Shown here piece by piece: positions 39,791-47,990 of a stretch of DNA of 64,000 bases. The stretch lies in assembly GCA_963643505.1 (NCBI GenBank), contig CAVIKF010000004.1:62001-126000 (forward strand), written 5' to 3'. The stretch comes from CAVEFW01 sp963643505 (GTDB lineage: Bacteria > Actinomycetota > Coriobacteriia > Coriobacteriales > Eggerthellaceae). The notes under the pieces were generated by a model that was given only the letters and a program-made list of their open reading frames with translations, was not told the DNA's origin and did no database searches. Both the position numbers and the translations under genes were made by a program. Each line of letters opens with the position of its first letter. The stretch's first letter is position 1.

Positions 39791-41656
39791 TTAGACGTTG
39801 GGGATGGGCTCAACGTAGAACATAACGGTGCCAAACTCGACGGGAGATGCGTCCTCGAGGCAAATCTCGCGGACGGTGCAGATCTCGTCAGCCGTGATCT
39901 CGTTCATCAGCTTCATGGCCTCAACGATGCACAGCGTCTGGTTTGCGGCAACCTCATCACCAACGGCGACGAAAGGAGGCTCGCCCGGAGCGGGAGAGGT
40001 GTAGAAGGTGCCAACCATGGGGGCGGTGATGGGAACCCACGTAGCCGGACGGTTGTTTGCCGGAGCGGCAGCAGGGGCAACAGCGGAAGCAGCGACTGGA
40101 GCGGCTGCAACAGGAGCTGCGGCAACTGCCACCGGAGCAGCAGCTGCAATTGCGCTGGGCATGCGAACGGAGACTCGATTGCCGCCCTCCTCGACGATGA
40201 CCTCTCCAACGCCCTCTTCCTTAACGGTGCGAATAAGATCGCGAATCTGATTGATGTCCACGTAATCCTCCTCGGTAATCTCGCTGGACTCTTCGACCAT
40301 ATTGAACGGAACAACTTCCGTAGCGCGATGTTTGCTTAGATAGGTACGCGCCTCGTTCGGGAACAGGGCGTACATCAAGACATCCTCTTCGTCCTTTGCG
40401 AGGTCGCCAATCTCCTCAGCGATCTCATCGAACGTAGTGGTGACCAAGCTGCCGGGTGCAACATCGGGTGGCAAGACCTGGGAATCGCCAACAACCTTCG
40501 CGGCAATCTTGGGATCGATCTTTCCAGGTGCCTTGCCATAGTAACCGCAGATGTAATCCTTCATCTCCTTGGAGACAAGGCCCCACCTCTTGCCGGTGAT
40601 GACGTTCATAACAGCCTGGGTGCCAACGATCTGGCTCATCGGGGTGACCAAAGGCGGATAGCCGACCTCGGCGCGAACCCGAGGGATCTCGGCCATGACC
40701 TCACCGAGGCGATCCTCGGCGTTTTGAATCTTGAGCTGGGAAACCAGGTTGGACATCATGCCGCCGGGAACCTGGTGACTAAAGACCTTCATATGGGTCA
40801 GACTAGAAACGCCCTGCTTGTAGTGGCCACGCTTGCGGACGTTCTCCCAATACTCAGCGATTTCGAACAAAAGGTCGAGATCGAAGCCCGTATCATAGGA
40901 GCTCTCCTGCATAGCGGCGACAACCGTCTCAACAGCGGGGTGGCTGTTGCCGAACGCAAGCGGGGAGCTTGCGGTGTCAACGATGGCGACGCCAGACTCG
41001 GCTGCCTTGATGATGTTCATCGGGGCAAGACCGCCGACGTAGTGGCAGTGCAGGTGGACCGGAAGACCGATCTCCGCGTTCAATGCCTTGACAAGACGCT
41101 CGGCGCGATACGGGGTGAGAAGACCCGCCATGTCCTTGATGGCGATGGAGTCCGCACCGAGCTCCTTGAGCTGTTGAGAATACTCGAGGTAAGCGTCGAG
41201 GGTGTGGACCGGGCTGACCGTATAGGAGATGGAGCCCTCGAAATGGGCACCGCATGCCTTGATGGCCTCGGCGTTGTCCTTCACGTTGCGAATGTCGTTC
41301 AGCGCATCGAAAACGCGGAACACATCGATGCCGTTGCGATGGGCACAATCGATAAAGTGATCGACGACGTCCTTTGAGTAATGCTTGTAGCCGACGAGGT
41401 TTTGACCACGGGAAAGCATGGACAAAGGCGTGTTCGGCGTTGCTGCGTTAATCGTACGCAGGCGCTCCCAAGGATTCTCGTCCAAGAATCGCAGGCAGGT
41501 GTCAAACGTCGCACCACCCCAAGCTTCAATCGCCCAATAGCCCACACGATCCATCTTCGACAAGATCGGCTGCATGTCGCCGATGCTCATGCGGGTAGCC
41601 CACAAACTCTGCTGGCCGTCGCGAATGGTGGTATCCATAACTTGCAACTTCGGCAC
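39791..41656 (-). CDS. Carboxyltransferase (PycB/OadA-type) fused to an AccB-type biotin carrier
   Basis: A 621-residue protein that transfers carboxyl groups between biotin and pyruvate/oxaloacetate. Residues 1 to about 300 are the TIM barrel: MDTTIRDGQQSLWATRM, the metal-binding HLHCHYVGG and the AIKDMAGLLTP segment. A conserved carboxylase domain follows to about 470. From about residue 478 the chain looks like a complete BCCP: DINQIRDLIRTVKEEGVGEV and EEGGNRVSVRMP, then an Ala/Pro/Val linker. The biotin domain has the AccB-style thumb APMVGTFYTSPAPGEPPFV and the biotin lysine in VEAMKLMNE. The start is GTG 41656. No sodium-pump subunit is adjacent, so pyruvate carboxylase is likelier than a decarboxylase pump. 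Confidence 0.88.
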   Translation of the reverse strand: MPKLQVMDTTIRDGQQSLWATRMSIGDMQPILSKMDRVGYWAIEAWGGATFDTCLRFLDENPWERLRTINAATPNTPLSMLSRGQNLVGYKHYSKDVVDHFIDCAHRNGIDVFRVFDALNDIRNVKDNAEAIKACGAHFEGSISYTVSPVHTLDAYLEYSQQLKELGADSIAIKDMAGLLTPYRAERLVKALNAEIGLPVHLHCHYVGGLAPMNIIKAAESGVAIVDTASSPLAFGNSHPAVETVVAAMQESSYDTGFDLDLLFEIAEYWENVRKRGHYKQGVSSLTHMKVFSHQVPGGMMSNLVSQLKIQNAEDRLGEVMAEIPRVRAEVGYPPLVTPMSQIVGTQAVMNVITGKRWGLVSKEMKDYICGYYGKAPGKIDPKIAAKVVGDSQVLPPDVAPGSLVTTTFDEIAEEIGDLAKDEEDVLMYALFPNEARTYLSKHRATEVVPFNMVEESSEITEEDYVDINQIRDLIRTVKEEGVGEVIVEEGGNRVSVRMPSAIAAAAPVAVAAAPVAAAPVAASAVAPAAAPANNRPATWVPITAPMVGTFYTSPAPGEPPFVAVGDEVAANQTLCIVEAMKLMNEITADEICTVREICLEDASPVEFGTVMFYVEPIPNV

Positions 41657-41972
41657 GGACTAAGCACCCCTTTCTTTTCGATAGTCACAGCAATAACGCA
41701 TTGTCGTTTCTGTTTTTTACAGATTAAGACAGTATAGGTCACGTTGGCCATCGAAAGTGTTGCCATCGAAAAAAACAAGCGTATTACATGCGCGAACGGT
41801 GTAAAAGAGCGAGGGCAACCACACCTTCTCCACAGGGGAGAGACCTGCGAAAACCCGAAAATGGCCCAAAGATCAGATGTTGCCGACATGCCAAGCGACG
41901 GGAAAGAACCAAAGCCGAAAAGGCCAGGGGGGTCAAAACTTGCCTCCCCTCCGCCATATCCAATCCGGGTCC

Positions 41973-42000
41973 AAAAAAAGGCGCACCCGAAGGTACGCCT
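41973..42000 (-). terminator. Rho-independent terminator of the serA-like gene
   Basis: Minus strand: stem GGCGTACC against GGTGCGCC with loop TTCG and one wobble, followed by seven T. It lies 25 bases after the stop codon. The 41657-42024 gap also holds a short duplication of TTGGCCATCGAAA (41744 and 41760) and nothing else recognisable. Confidence 0.85.
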
Positions 42001-42024
42001 CACATCACGGATAAAACGCGATTG

Positions 42025-42945
42025 TTATTTCATGTTCACGCAGTGAATCTTCTCACCGCGCTCAAGGTAGGCCATGACTTCTTGAGCAGCCATCGCTGCG
42101 CAGTTATCCTCCGCCTCAGCGGTGGAGGCGCCCAGATGGGGAAGGACGATAGCGCCAGGCATGGCAACAACCTCAGGCGTAGCGAAGTCGGTGACGTAAC
42201 GAGAGATCTTACCAGACTCGAGAGCTTGCGCCATGGCGGCGGTGTCAACGAGGGTATCGCGGCTGAAGTTCAGGAACACGGCACCATCAGGAGCCTGCGC
42301 AAGGACACAGGCGTTGATCATGCCCTTGGTGCTTGGCAACGCCGGGACATGGATGGTCGCGTAATCGGAGCCAGCCATGAGCTCGGCAAGGTCGTTGGTG
42401 AACTTCATATCCTTGGAGATGGCGGCAGCCTTTTCCTCGTCCAAGAACGGATCGTAGCCGATGACCTTCATACCGAGGGCCTCAGCGGAACCAACGACCA
42501 GCTTGCCGATGGCGCCCAACCCGATGACGCCGAGAGTTTTGCCCATAATCTCTCCACCGGCAAATGCCTTCTTGGCCTTCTCGGCAGACTTGCCGATGTT
42601 CTCGTCGTCGGCGTTGGCCTTGACCCACTCGATACCGCCGACAACGTCACGGGCAGCAAGGAGCATCCCGCACAAAACGAGCTCCTTGACCGCGTTGGCG
42701 TTTGCGCCCGGCGTGTTGAACACGGGAATGCCTGCCTCGGCATACTTCTCCAGCGGGATGTTATTGACGCCGGCACCGGCACGAGCGACGCACTTGACGG
42801 AGGCAGGAAGCTCCATCTCGTGCATGTTTGCGCTGCGGACGAGGACGGCGTCCGCCTCCTCGATGTTGTCGGTAAGCTCATACTGGTCGGTCAGCTCGGA
42901 CAAGCCAACAGCGCTGATGTTGTTCAGACAATGAATCTTGTACAT
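42025..42945 (-). CDS. D-3-phosphoglycerate dehydrogenase-like 2-hydroxyacid dehydrogenase (no ACT domain)
   Basis: A 306-residue NAD-dependent dehydrogenase. The Rossmann motif is in TLGVIGLGAIGKLVVGSAEALGM-type sequence near residue 140. Catalytic elements are VRSANMHE, the substrate-binding GAGVNNIPL, PGANANAVKELVL, the active-site arginine region (NFSRDTLVD) and the glutamate/histidine in PHLGAST. It ends shortly after the catalytic domain, so the ACT domain that gives serine feedback in longer SerA forms is absent. Serine synthesis is likely, but no serB or serC is nearby. It lies 66 bases upstream of the terminator side of pycB and just below efp. Confidence 0.82.
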   Translation of the reverse strand: MYKIHCLNNISAVGLSELTDQYELTDNIEEADAVLVRSANMHEMELPASVKCVARAGAGVNNIPLEKYAEAGIPVFNTPGANANAVKELVLCGMLLAARDVVGGIEWVKANADDENIGKSAEKAKKAFAGGEIMGKTLGVIGLGAIGKLVVGSAEALGMKVIGYDPFLDEEKAAAISKDMKFTNDLAELMAGSDYATIHVPALPSTKGMINACVLAQAPDGAVFLNFSRDTLVDTAAMAQALESGKISRYVTDFATPEVVAMPGAIVLPHLGASTAEAEDNCAAMAAQEVMAYLERGEKIHCVNMK

Positions 42946-43011
42946 AGGGATTTCCTTCTTAGCTGGTAAAGAGAGGTTTGCAATGGATGCGCTCAGCGGC
43001 GAAACGAAACC

Positions 43012-43572
43012 TTAGAGACGCTTCACAAAACGCCCGTCACGGGAATCGATTTGGAGGACATCGCCGACGTTGACATACATGGGAACATTAACAACGGCAC
43101 CGGTCTCGAGGGTCGCCGGCTTGGTGGAGCCTTGGACGGTGTCGCCCTTGAAGCCGGGCTCGGTGTCGGAGACCTCGAGCTCGACAAACATCTGGGGTTC
43201 AACGCTGATGAGCTCCTCGCCCGCATAAAGCAAAGAAGCCTCGTCGTTTTCCTTGAGCCACTTGGATGCCTCGCCGACCATCTCGGAAGGGATGCTCATC
43301 TGTTCATAGGTGGTCATGTCCATAAAGTTGAAGTCGACACCATCGTTGTACAGATACTGGAGCTTCTTGGTCTCCAAACGGACGGAGTCGAACTTGGTGC
43401 CGGCATTGAACGTATACTCGACGGTACGGCCAGCGCGGATGTCACGGAGCTTGGTACGGACGAACGCACCGCCCTTACCCGGCTTGACATGCTGGAACTC
43501 AACTATGGTCCAAAGCTTGTCGTTATAGACGATGCACATACCGTTCTTGAAATCTGCGGTGCTGATTGCCAT
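43012..43572 (-). CDS. efp: Translation elongation factor P
   Basis: Relieves ribosome stalling at polyproline stretches. The 186-residue protein has the three beta-barrel domains of EF-P: the KOW-like start with MAISTADFKNGMCIVYNDKL, the tip loop HVKPGKGGAFVRTK carrying Lys33 at the modified position, and OB domains with TYEQMSIPSEMVGEASKW and VGDVLQIDSRDGRFVKR at the end. ATG 43572 gives the canonical start. No EF-P modifying enzyme gene is adjacent. Whether Lys33 is modified is unknown. It precedes the serA-like gene on the same strand. Confidence 0.96.
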   Translation of the reverse strand: MAISTADFKNGMCIVYNDKLWTIVEFQHVKPGKGGAFVRTKLRDIRAGRTVEYTFNAGTKFDSVRLETKKLQYLYNDGVDFNFMDMTTYEQMSIPSEMVGEASKWLKENDEASLLYAGEELISVEPQMFVELEVSDTEPGFKGDTVQGSTKPATLETGAVVNVPMYVNVGDVLQIDSRDGRFVKRL

Positions 43573-43849
43573 GGTCTTAACCCTTCTTTCATATCTCACT
43601 TCTCGCCCACTCGCGAGCGAGTCGACATTTCCACATAAGCCTTTCTATTATACCTATCTTGATACCCGTTCCACGAAAAAACCGAAGCGACCCTTCCAAC
43701 GGCCTGCGCGTTCTCGCAGACTTCGCGACAAGCACCACGCAACGGATCCATCTTGCGTTTAAACATCGGCGCCCCGAAACCCGCTGATGGATGACGCGCC
43801 ATGCAAACAGGCGTTGTACAATACCCCCTGCGCAACGAAAGGAGCGGGT

Positions 43850-45496
43850 TTGGTCGCACATGAACAACAAGCAGAACAACAAACAGATGTGACAGGCGCC
43901 CATCGCGCAACCGAAACCACATCGATCCGTCCTCGCGCGCCACGCGGGCGTCATGCGCTCCCGCCCCATATCCCAAAAGATGTTCCCACCAACGCCACCC
44001 TGGTTCTTCTTTTCGCAATTCTTACGGGCGCCATGGTCTTAACCTCAGTCAGCGGATCGTTTGACAACGATATGTGGTGGCTTTTGGCGACAGGCCGCGA
44101 GATTGCCGAGAACGGCATCCCCTACACCAACCCCTGGAGCATACACTTTGGTCTCCAAGTCGTTGTTCAGCAGTGGTTGGCCGCAGTAATCCTGTACGGC
44201 GTGTACAACTTCTTCGGGTACGTCGGTCTTAAAGTTCTTACCGTGCTTCAATGCGGAGTGCTTGCGGTCGTTCTCTACCTCATGAGTCGCATCGTCTCCG
44301 GACACCGTCGCGGCGGCGGCGAGGTGTTCGCCTTCGCCATCACCGTCGCCTTCATCTCCTTGGTGGCATATCTGTCGGTACGTCCCCATGTCTACTCCAT
44401 GACGTTGTATGCCTTGGTTATCTGCGTTCTTGAGAAATATCGCCTCAGTCATCGTCGGCGCTGGCTCATCCTCCTTCCCCTTCTCACCTGCATCCACGTC
44501 AACCTCCACGCTTCCATGGCCCCCTTCGACCTGTTCATCATCGCCCTCTACCTCATCCCTGACATCCCTGTAATCCTTGAAAGAAACGACATCTTTTGCC
44601 CGTTCGCCTTCTTCCGCATGGATCACCGGAAGGTGCCCTTGCTGATCGCCTTGATTGCTGCCGCAGCGGCTCTGCTTGTCAATCCCTACGGAATCAAAGC
44701 CGCCCTCTACCTTGTCCTCTCATACGGAGCCGCAGGGTATGGGGACTATATCAACGAGATGGGCCGAACGGGATTTTGGACCGACTACGGCGGGGCCGCG
44801 ATGGCAATGATCGTCCTTGGAAGCATGGCCATAGGACACAACGGAATCAAACGCGTCGACGTGCCGCTGACGATACTTTTCATTGTGTGCATCCCGCTCG
44901 CGATCATGCACACGCGCAACGAATGGCTCGTGTCCTTGTTCGCCCTGCCCTTGCTCGCCCGCAGTTTCGGCAACGTTCGGCTCAACACCGCCTCCCTCAA
45001 GATGTGTGGAAATTGGACCCTCAACGGTGCACTCGCGGTCATTCTTGCCATAGGGTCACTCGCCTTTGTCGCCCTCGATAAGTGGCCCGACGCCATCGAG
45101 AACGCCGAGCGCGATACCAGTTCGTTACCGTCTACCGCCATGGACTACCTCGACCAATACACGCAAGACCAAGGGACCGAGAAGGGCTCTTTGAAGATCT
45201 ACAACTCCTTCAACAGCGGCGGATACCTCGAATGGCGCGGCTACAAGGTGTTTATGGACCCCCGTCCTGAACTTTGGGAGCCGAATATCACCGGCGTTGA
45301 TCGCCATTACTACCAAGAGTTCGTGGATTTCGCACATGGCGCGATCTTTTCGAGCGACGTCGTCTCAGAATACGACTTCGACTTCCTCATTGTCGGATCT
45401 GGCTCTGACTTGGCGACCTATCTTCGAAATAGCGATGGCTACGAGACGGTTTGCAACGGATCGGGATACCAGGTCTGGGCGAAGAAACAGCCTTAA
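43850..45496 (+). CDS. Polytopic membrane protein of unknown function (glycosyltransferase-like)
   Basis: A 548-residue membrane protein with about ten to twelve helices and a C-terminal soluble part. The start TTG 43850 has AAGGAG five bases upstream; longer frames have no site. After an N-terminal polar segment come helix one (TLVLLFAILTGAMVLT) and an extracytoplasmic loop SGSFDNDMWWLLATGREIAE. That loop resembles the acidic first loop of GT-C lipid-linked-sugar glycosyltransferases. Further helices run to about residue 415. The C-terminal domain (from about 430) carries KIYNSFNSGGYLEWRGYKVF and MDPRPELW. Sugar transfer is plausible but not shown. It stands alone between efp and the tRNA. 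Confidence 0.65.
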   Translation: MVAHEQQAEQQTDVTGAHRATETTSIRPRAPRGRHALPPHIPKDVPTNATLVLLFAILTGAMVLTSVSGSFDNDMWWLLATGREIAENGIPYTNPWSIHFGLQVVVQQWLAAVILYGVYNFFGYVGLKVLTVLQCGVLAVVLYLMSRIVSGHRRGGGEVFAFAITVAFISLVAYLSVRPHVYSMTLYALVICVLEKYRLSHRRRWLILLPLLTCIHVNLHASMAPFDLFIIALYLIPDIPVILERNDIFCPFAFFRMDHRKVPLLIALIAAAAALLVNPYGIKAALYLVLSYGAAGYGDYINEMGRTGFWTDYGGAAMAMIVLGSMAIGHNGIKRVDVPLTILFIVCIPLAIMHTRNEWLVSLFALPLLARSFGNVRLNTASLKMCGNWTLNGALAVILAIGSLAFVALDKWPDAIENAERDTSSLPSTAMDYLDQYTQDQGTEKGSLKIYNSFNSGGYLEWRGYKVFMDPRPELWEPNITGVDRHYYQEFVDFAHGAIFSSDVVSEYDFDFLIVGSGSDLATYLRNSDGYETVCNGSGYQVWAKKQP

Positions 45497-45497
45497 C

Positions 45498-45541
45498 AGC
45501 AAGGCGCCCCTGAGGTTCCGCAATCTCAGGGGCGCCTTGCT
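45498..45541 (+). terminator. 17-bp perfect inverted repeat after the membrane protein gene
   Basis: The arms AGCAAGGCGCCCCTGAG (45498-45514) and CTCAGGGGCGCCTTGCT (45525-45541) pair perfectly around a ten-base loop. It begins about one turn after the stop codon. No T-tract follows, as is common for actinobacterial hairpin terminators. Confidence 0.7.
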
Positions 45542-45559
45542 ATGTGTTTCAGACAGGTC

Positions 45560-45720
45560 ATATATTAGACTATATCCACTATATGTCAATGTCATATTTT
45601 AAAAAATATGGTTTTTTGCATTTATAGGAAACGCGTCACTGAACGGGCTTTTACGCAATACAACGGCGTTTAAGTCTGCCTGAAAGGACGTTTTGCTAGT
45701 AAAACATTTGAACGAACACT
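45560..45720. other. AT-rich gene-free stretch beside tRNA-Lys
   Basis: This stretch is much richer in A/T than its neighbours. It contains the inverted repeat CATATTTT (45593-45600) and AAAATATG (45603-45610) followed by a run of six T, and no credible open frame. No integrase or attachment-site duplicate was found. Confidence 0.5.
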
Positions 45721-45730
45721 TGAACCCAAC

Positions 45731-45770
45731 AAAAAAGCCACGCGGCAAAGTTTCAAAATACCGCGTGACC
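45731..45770 (-). terminator. Rho-independent terminator of tRNA-Lys
   Basis: Minus strand: stem CACGCGG against CCGCGTG with a longer loop, followed by TTTTTTG. It begins about ten bases beyond the tRNA 3' end. Confidence 0.8.
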
Positions 45771-45779
45771 TGTGTTTTA

Positions 45780-45855
45780 TGGTGCGCCGTCAGAGACTCG
45801 AACTCTGGACCTTGGGATTAAAAGTCCCCTGCTCTACCAACTAAGCTAACGGCGC
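45780..45855 (-). tRNA. tRNA-Lys (anticodon TTT)
   Basis: The minus strand folds as a 76-base tRNA with an encoded CCA end. The acceptor arms are GCGCCGT and ACGGCGC with discriminator A. The D arm contains AGCTTAGTTGGTAGAGC, the anticodon loop is CTTTTAA (anticodon TTT, reading AAA and AAG), and the T arm contains GTTCGAGTC. It is a single gene with its own terminator. Confidence 0.97.
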
Positions 45856-45906
45856 GTTCGCAAGCCTTGCTATTGTAGCCATGCAACTATCTTTCGGTCA
45901 AGCGAC

Positions 45907-46974
45907 TCAGAACGAAATTCCGAGTCCCGTAAACAGAAGACCCCACATAATGCCCGTGACGTACAACGCCGCGATGATGAGAAGGTTTTGCTTCGCGTCG
46001 CGGTTGGTGCGACACAAGACGAGCAAACCAACACCGGAGGCCACGAGCAGGCCCGACATCATAGCGCCCGTCCCCAACATGCCTTCAAGGTACAGCTCGA
46101 TAATGGCGACGCTGGCTGCGCAATTGGGGATCAACCCCACCAAGGCGCTGGCAAATACCGAAGCGACAGGGTTGGAAGAAAGAACCTGTGACATGGTGTC
46201 CTCTCCCACGAACGCGAACAGTCCGCAAAGTACGAGGGAGACGACCCAGATAAACAAGGTGACCTTGAGCGTGTGCTTGGCGGCGCTCCTCAAGATGTGC
46301 GTCCCCGTATGTTGGTGCTCATGCTCGTGTTCGCATTCGCATCCGTGGTCACAATCGGGGCCGCAATCGTGCAGACGCTTACCACCGTGACCGTGACCCT
46401 GTTCACGGACGTGCTCACGTGTACATTCGCACGCAGCAAGGACGCGGTCGTGCTCATAAGTCAACTCAGGGTTGTTTTTACACGTCACACATCCACCGCT
46501 GCAATCGCACTTGTCCTGGGCGCAGATCTTGTGGATAGCCAAGGGCTCATGAAGGCGCTTGCGAACACGCAGCACCGCGTCAATCGCGAAGCCCATGACC
46601 ATACCGACAACCACCTTGGCAACGATGATTGTGAGAATTTGCCCAACCGGCGCATGCTCGGCAACCATCATCGGCAATAATTCGTCGCTTGTAGACAGAA
46701 ACACCGCAAACAGGGTTCCAAGGGTTATGACGCGACCGGCATACAGCGTCGCGCCCATCGCGGAGAATCCACATTGAGGAAACGCACCCAAAACGGCGCC
46801 GATCAAAGGACCCGCCGACCCCGCACGCCGCACCGCTTCCCGCGGCGCATCCCCTGCCTTGTGCTCAAGCCACTCCATGAGGAGGTAGACCACGAGCAAA
46901 AACGGGACAAGGTACAACGTGTCCTTCGTTGCGTCAAACACGATGTCAAAAATTATGTCAAGCAGATTTTCCAT
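45907..46974 (-). CDS. ArsP_2-type putative heavy-metal exporter with Cys/His-rich loop
   Basis: A 355-residue membrane protein with about ten helices in two halves, each carrying a conserved motif: LGAFPQCGFSAMGATLYAGRV in the first and VGLIPNCAASVAIIELYLEG in the second. This matches the ArsP_2/putative manganese transporter family. Between them (about residues 145-230) is a hydrophilic loop packed with metal ligands: CAQDKCDCSGGCVTCKN, then HGHGGKRLHDCGPDCDHGCE and HEHEHQHTGTH. The loop suggests metal capture or sensing at the membrane. The metal is unknown. It lies between tRNA-Lys and the rRNA methyltransferase gene. Confidence 0.8.
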   Translation of the reverse strand: MENLLDIIFDIVFDATKDTLYLVPFLLVVYLLMEWLEHKAGDAPREAVRRAGSAGPLIGAVLGAFPQCGFSAMGATLYAGRVITLGTLFAVFLSTSDELLPMMVAEHAPVGQILTIIVAKVVVGMVMGFAIDAVLRVRKRLHEPLAIHKICAQDKCDCSGGCVTCKNNPELTYEHDRVLAACECTREHVREQGHGHGGKRLHDCGPDCDHGCECEHEHEHQHTGTHILRSAAKHTLKVTLFIWVVSLVLCGLFAFVGEDTMSQVLSSNPVASVFASALVGLIPNCAASVAIIELYLEGMLGTGAMMSGLLVASGVGLLVLCRTNRDAKQNLLIIAALYVTGIMWGLLFTGLGISF

Positions 46975-47002
46975 GGGTGAGTAGTCTAACAGGATTCACT
47001 CG

Positions 47003-47887
47003 CTATTGTCCGCACAATTGGTAAAACGCCACAGCGCTCGCAGCGGCCACGTTGAGGGAATCCACGCCGTGAGCCATAGGAATACGCACCGTATAGTCAC
47101 AGGAGGCGATGGTGCTCGGCGCGAGTCCGTCCCCCTCGGTACCGAGAATCACCGCGAGCTTTTCCTCGCCATTGAGATCGGGGTCGCGCAAGCTCACCGA
47201 GTCGTCAGACAATGCCATGGCGGCAGTGGCGAACCCCAGATCACCTAATTGGGAGATGCCGGCCTTTGGCCAATCGGCCGGGGACGCACCGATGCGCGTC
47301 CAAGGAACCTGGAACACCGTGCCCATGGACACGCGCACGCTGCGCCGATACAAAGGATCGCAACATGTAGGAGTCACAAGCACCGCATCCATACCGAGAG
47401 CGGCAGCACTTCGAAAGATCGCCCCGACGTTCGTGTGGTCAACGATGCCCTCGAGCACTGCGACGCGACGGGCGGGACGCGACATGCCGCACGCCGTGAC
47501 GTATTCCCCCGATCTCGCCGCGCGACCAGACAGCAAATCTTCCACACTGGGCATGGGCGGGCGACGCATAGCGCAAAGGATGCCCCGAGTCAGCTCGAAG
47601 CCGGTCAGCTTTTTCACCTCAACTTTTGGCAGGACAAAGACAGGGGCACAAGGATTACACACTTCGACTCGACCTATGACATCCGAGGCAGCCTCCAACC
47701 AATGGGGCTCCATGAGCAACGAGAGGGGAAGGTATCCCGCAGAAAGGGCCCTATCGATCACCTTGAAGGACTCCGCGATGAAGACGCCCTTTTCCGGCTC
47801 AAGCTTGTTGCGCAGTTGCGCCTCGGTCAAGCGGGCATAGACATCAAGTCTTGGGTCGCTCAACGTCTTCAATTCAACTAGGGGCAT
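47003..47887 (-). CDS. SpoU/TrmH family RNA 2'-O-methyltransferase
   Basis: A 294-residue SPOUT methyltransferase acting on rRNA or tRNA ribose. The N-terminal substrate-binding part contains FIAESFKVIDRALSAGY. The C-terminal knot has motif 1 DHTNVGAIFRSAAALGMDAV, motif 2 LAVILGTEGDGLAPS and motif 3 IPMAHGVDSLNVAAASAVAF. ATG 47887 has AAGGAG upstream. The target nucleotide is unknown. It stands downstream of groEL, separated by that gene's terminator. Confidence 0.88.
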   Translation of the reverse strand: MPLVELKTLSDPRLDVYARLTEAQLRNKLEPEKGVFIAESFKVIDRALSAGYLPLSLLMEPHWLEAASDVIGRVEVCNPCAPVFVLPKVEVKKLTGFELTRGILCAMRRPPMPSVEDLLSGRAARSGEYVTACGMSRPARRVAVLEGIVDHTNVGAIFRSAAALGMDAVLVTPTCCDPLYRRSVRVSMGTVFQVPWTRIGASPADWPKAGISQLGDLGFATAAMALSDDSVSLRDPDLNGEEKLAVILGTEGDGLAPSTIASCDYTVRIPMAHGVDSLNVAAASAVAFYQLCGQ

Positions 47888-47931
47888 CTTCGTCTCCTTC
47901 CAGCCACGACCACAATACCATGCCGTACAGG

Positions 47932-47963
47932 AAAAAAGAAAAGGCCCCGAAGGGCCTTTTCTC
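47932..47963 (-). terminator. Rho-independent terminator of groES-groEL
   Basis: Minus strand: stem AAAAGGCC against GGCCTTTT with a short loop, followed by CTTTTTTC. It lies about 30 bases after the groEL stop codon. Confidence 0.85.
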
Positions 47964-47990
47964 GTTGGCTGGTCTCCCAACCTGGAGGGC

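Noticed and set aside
45560..45720. A possible integrated element beside tRNA-Lys
   Set aside because: The stretch is AT-rich, but there is no integrase, no duplicated tRNA end and no foreign gene.
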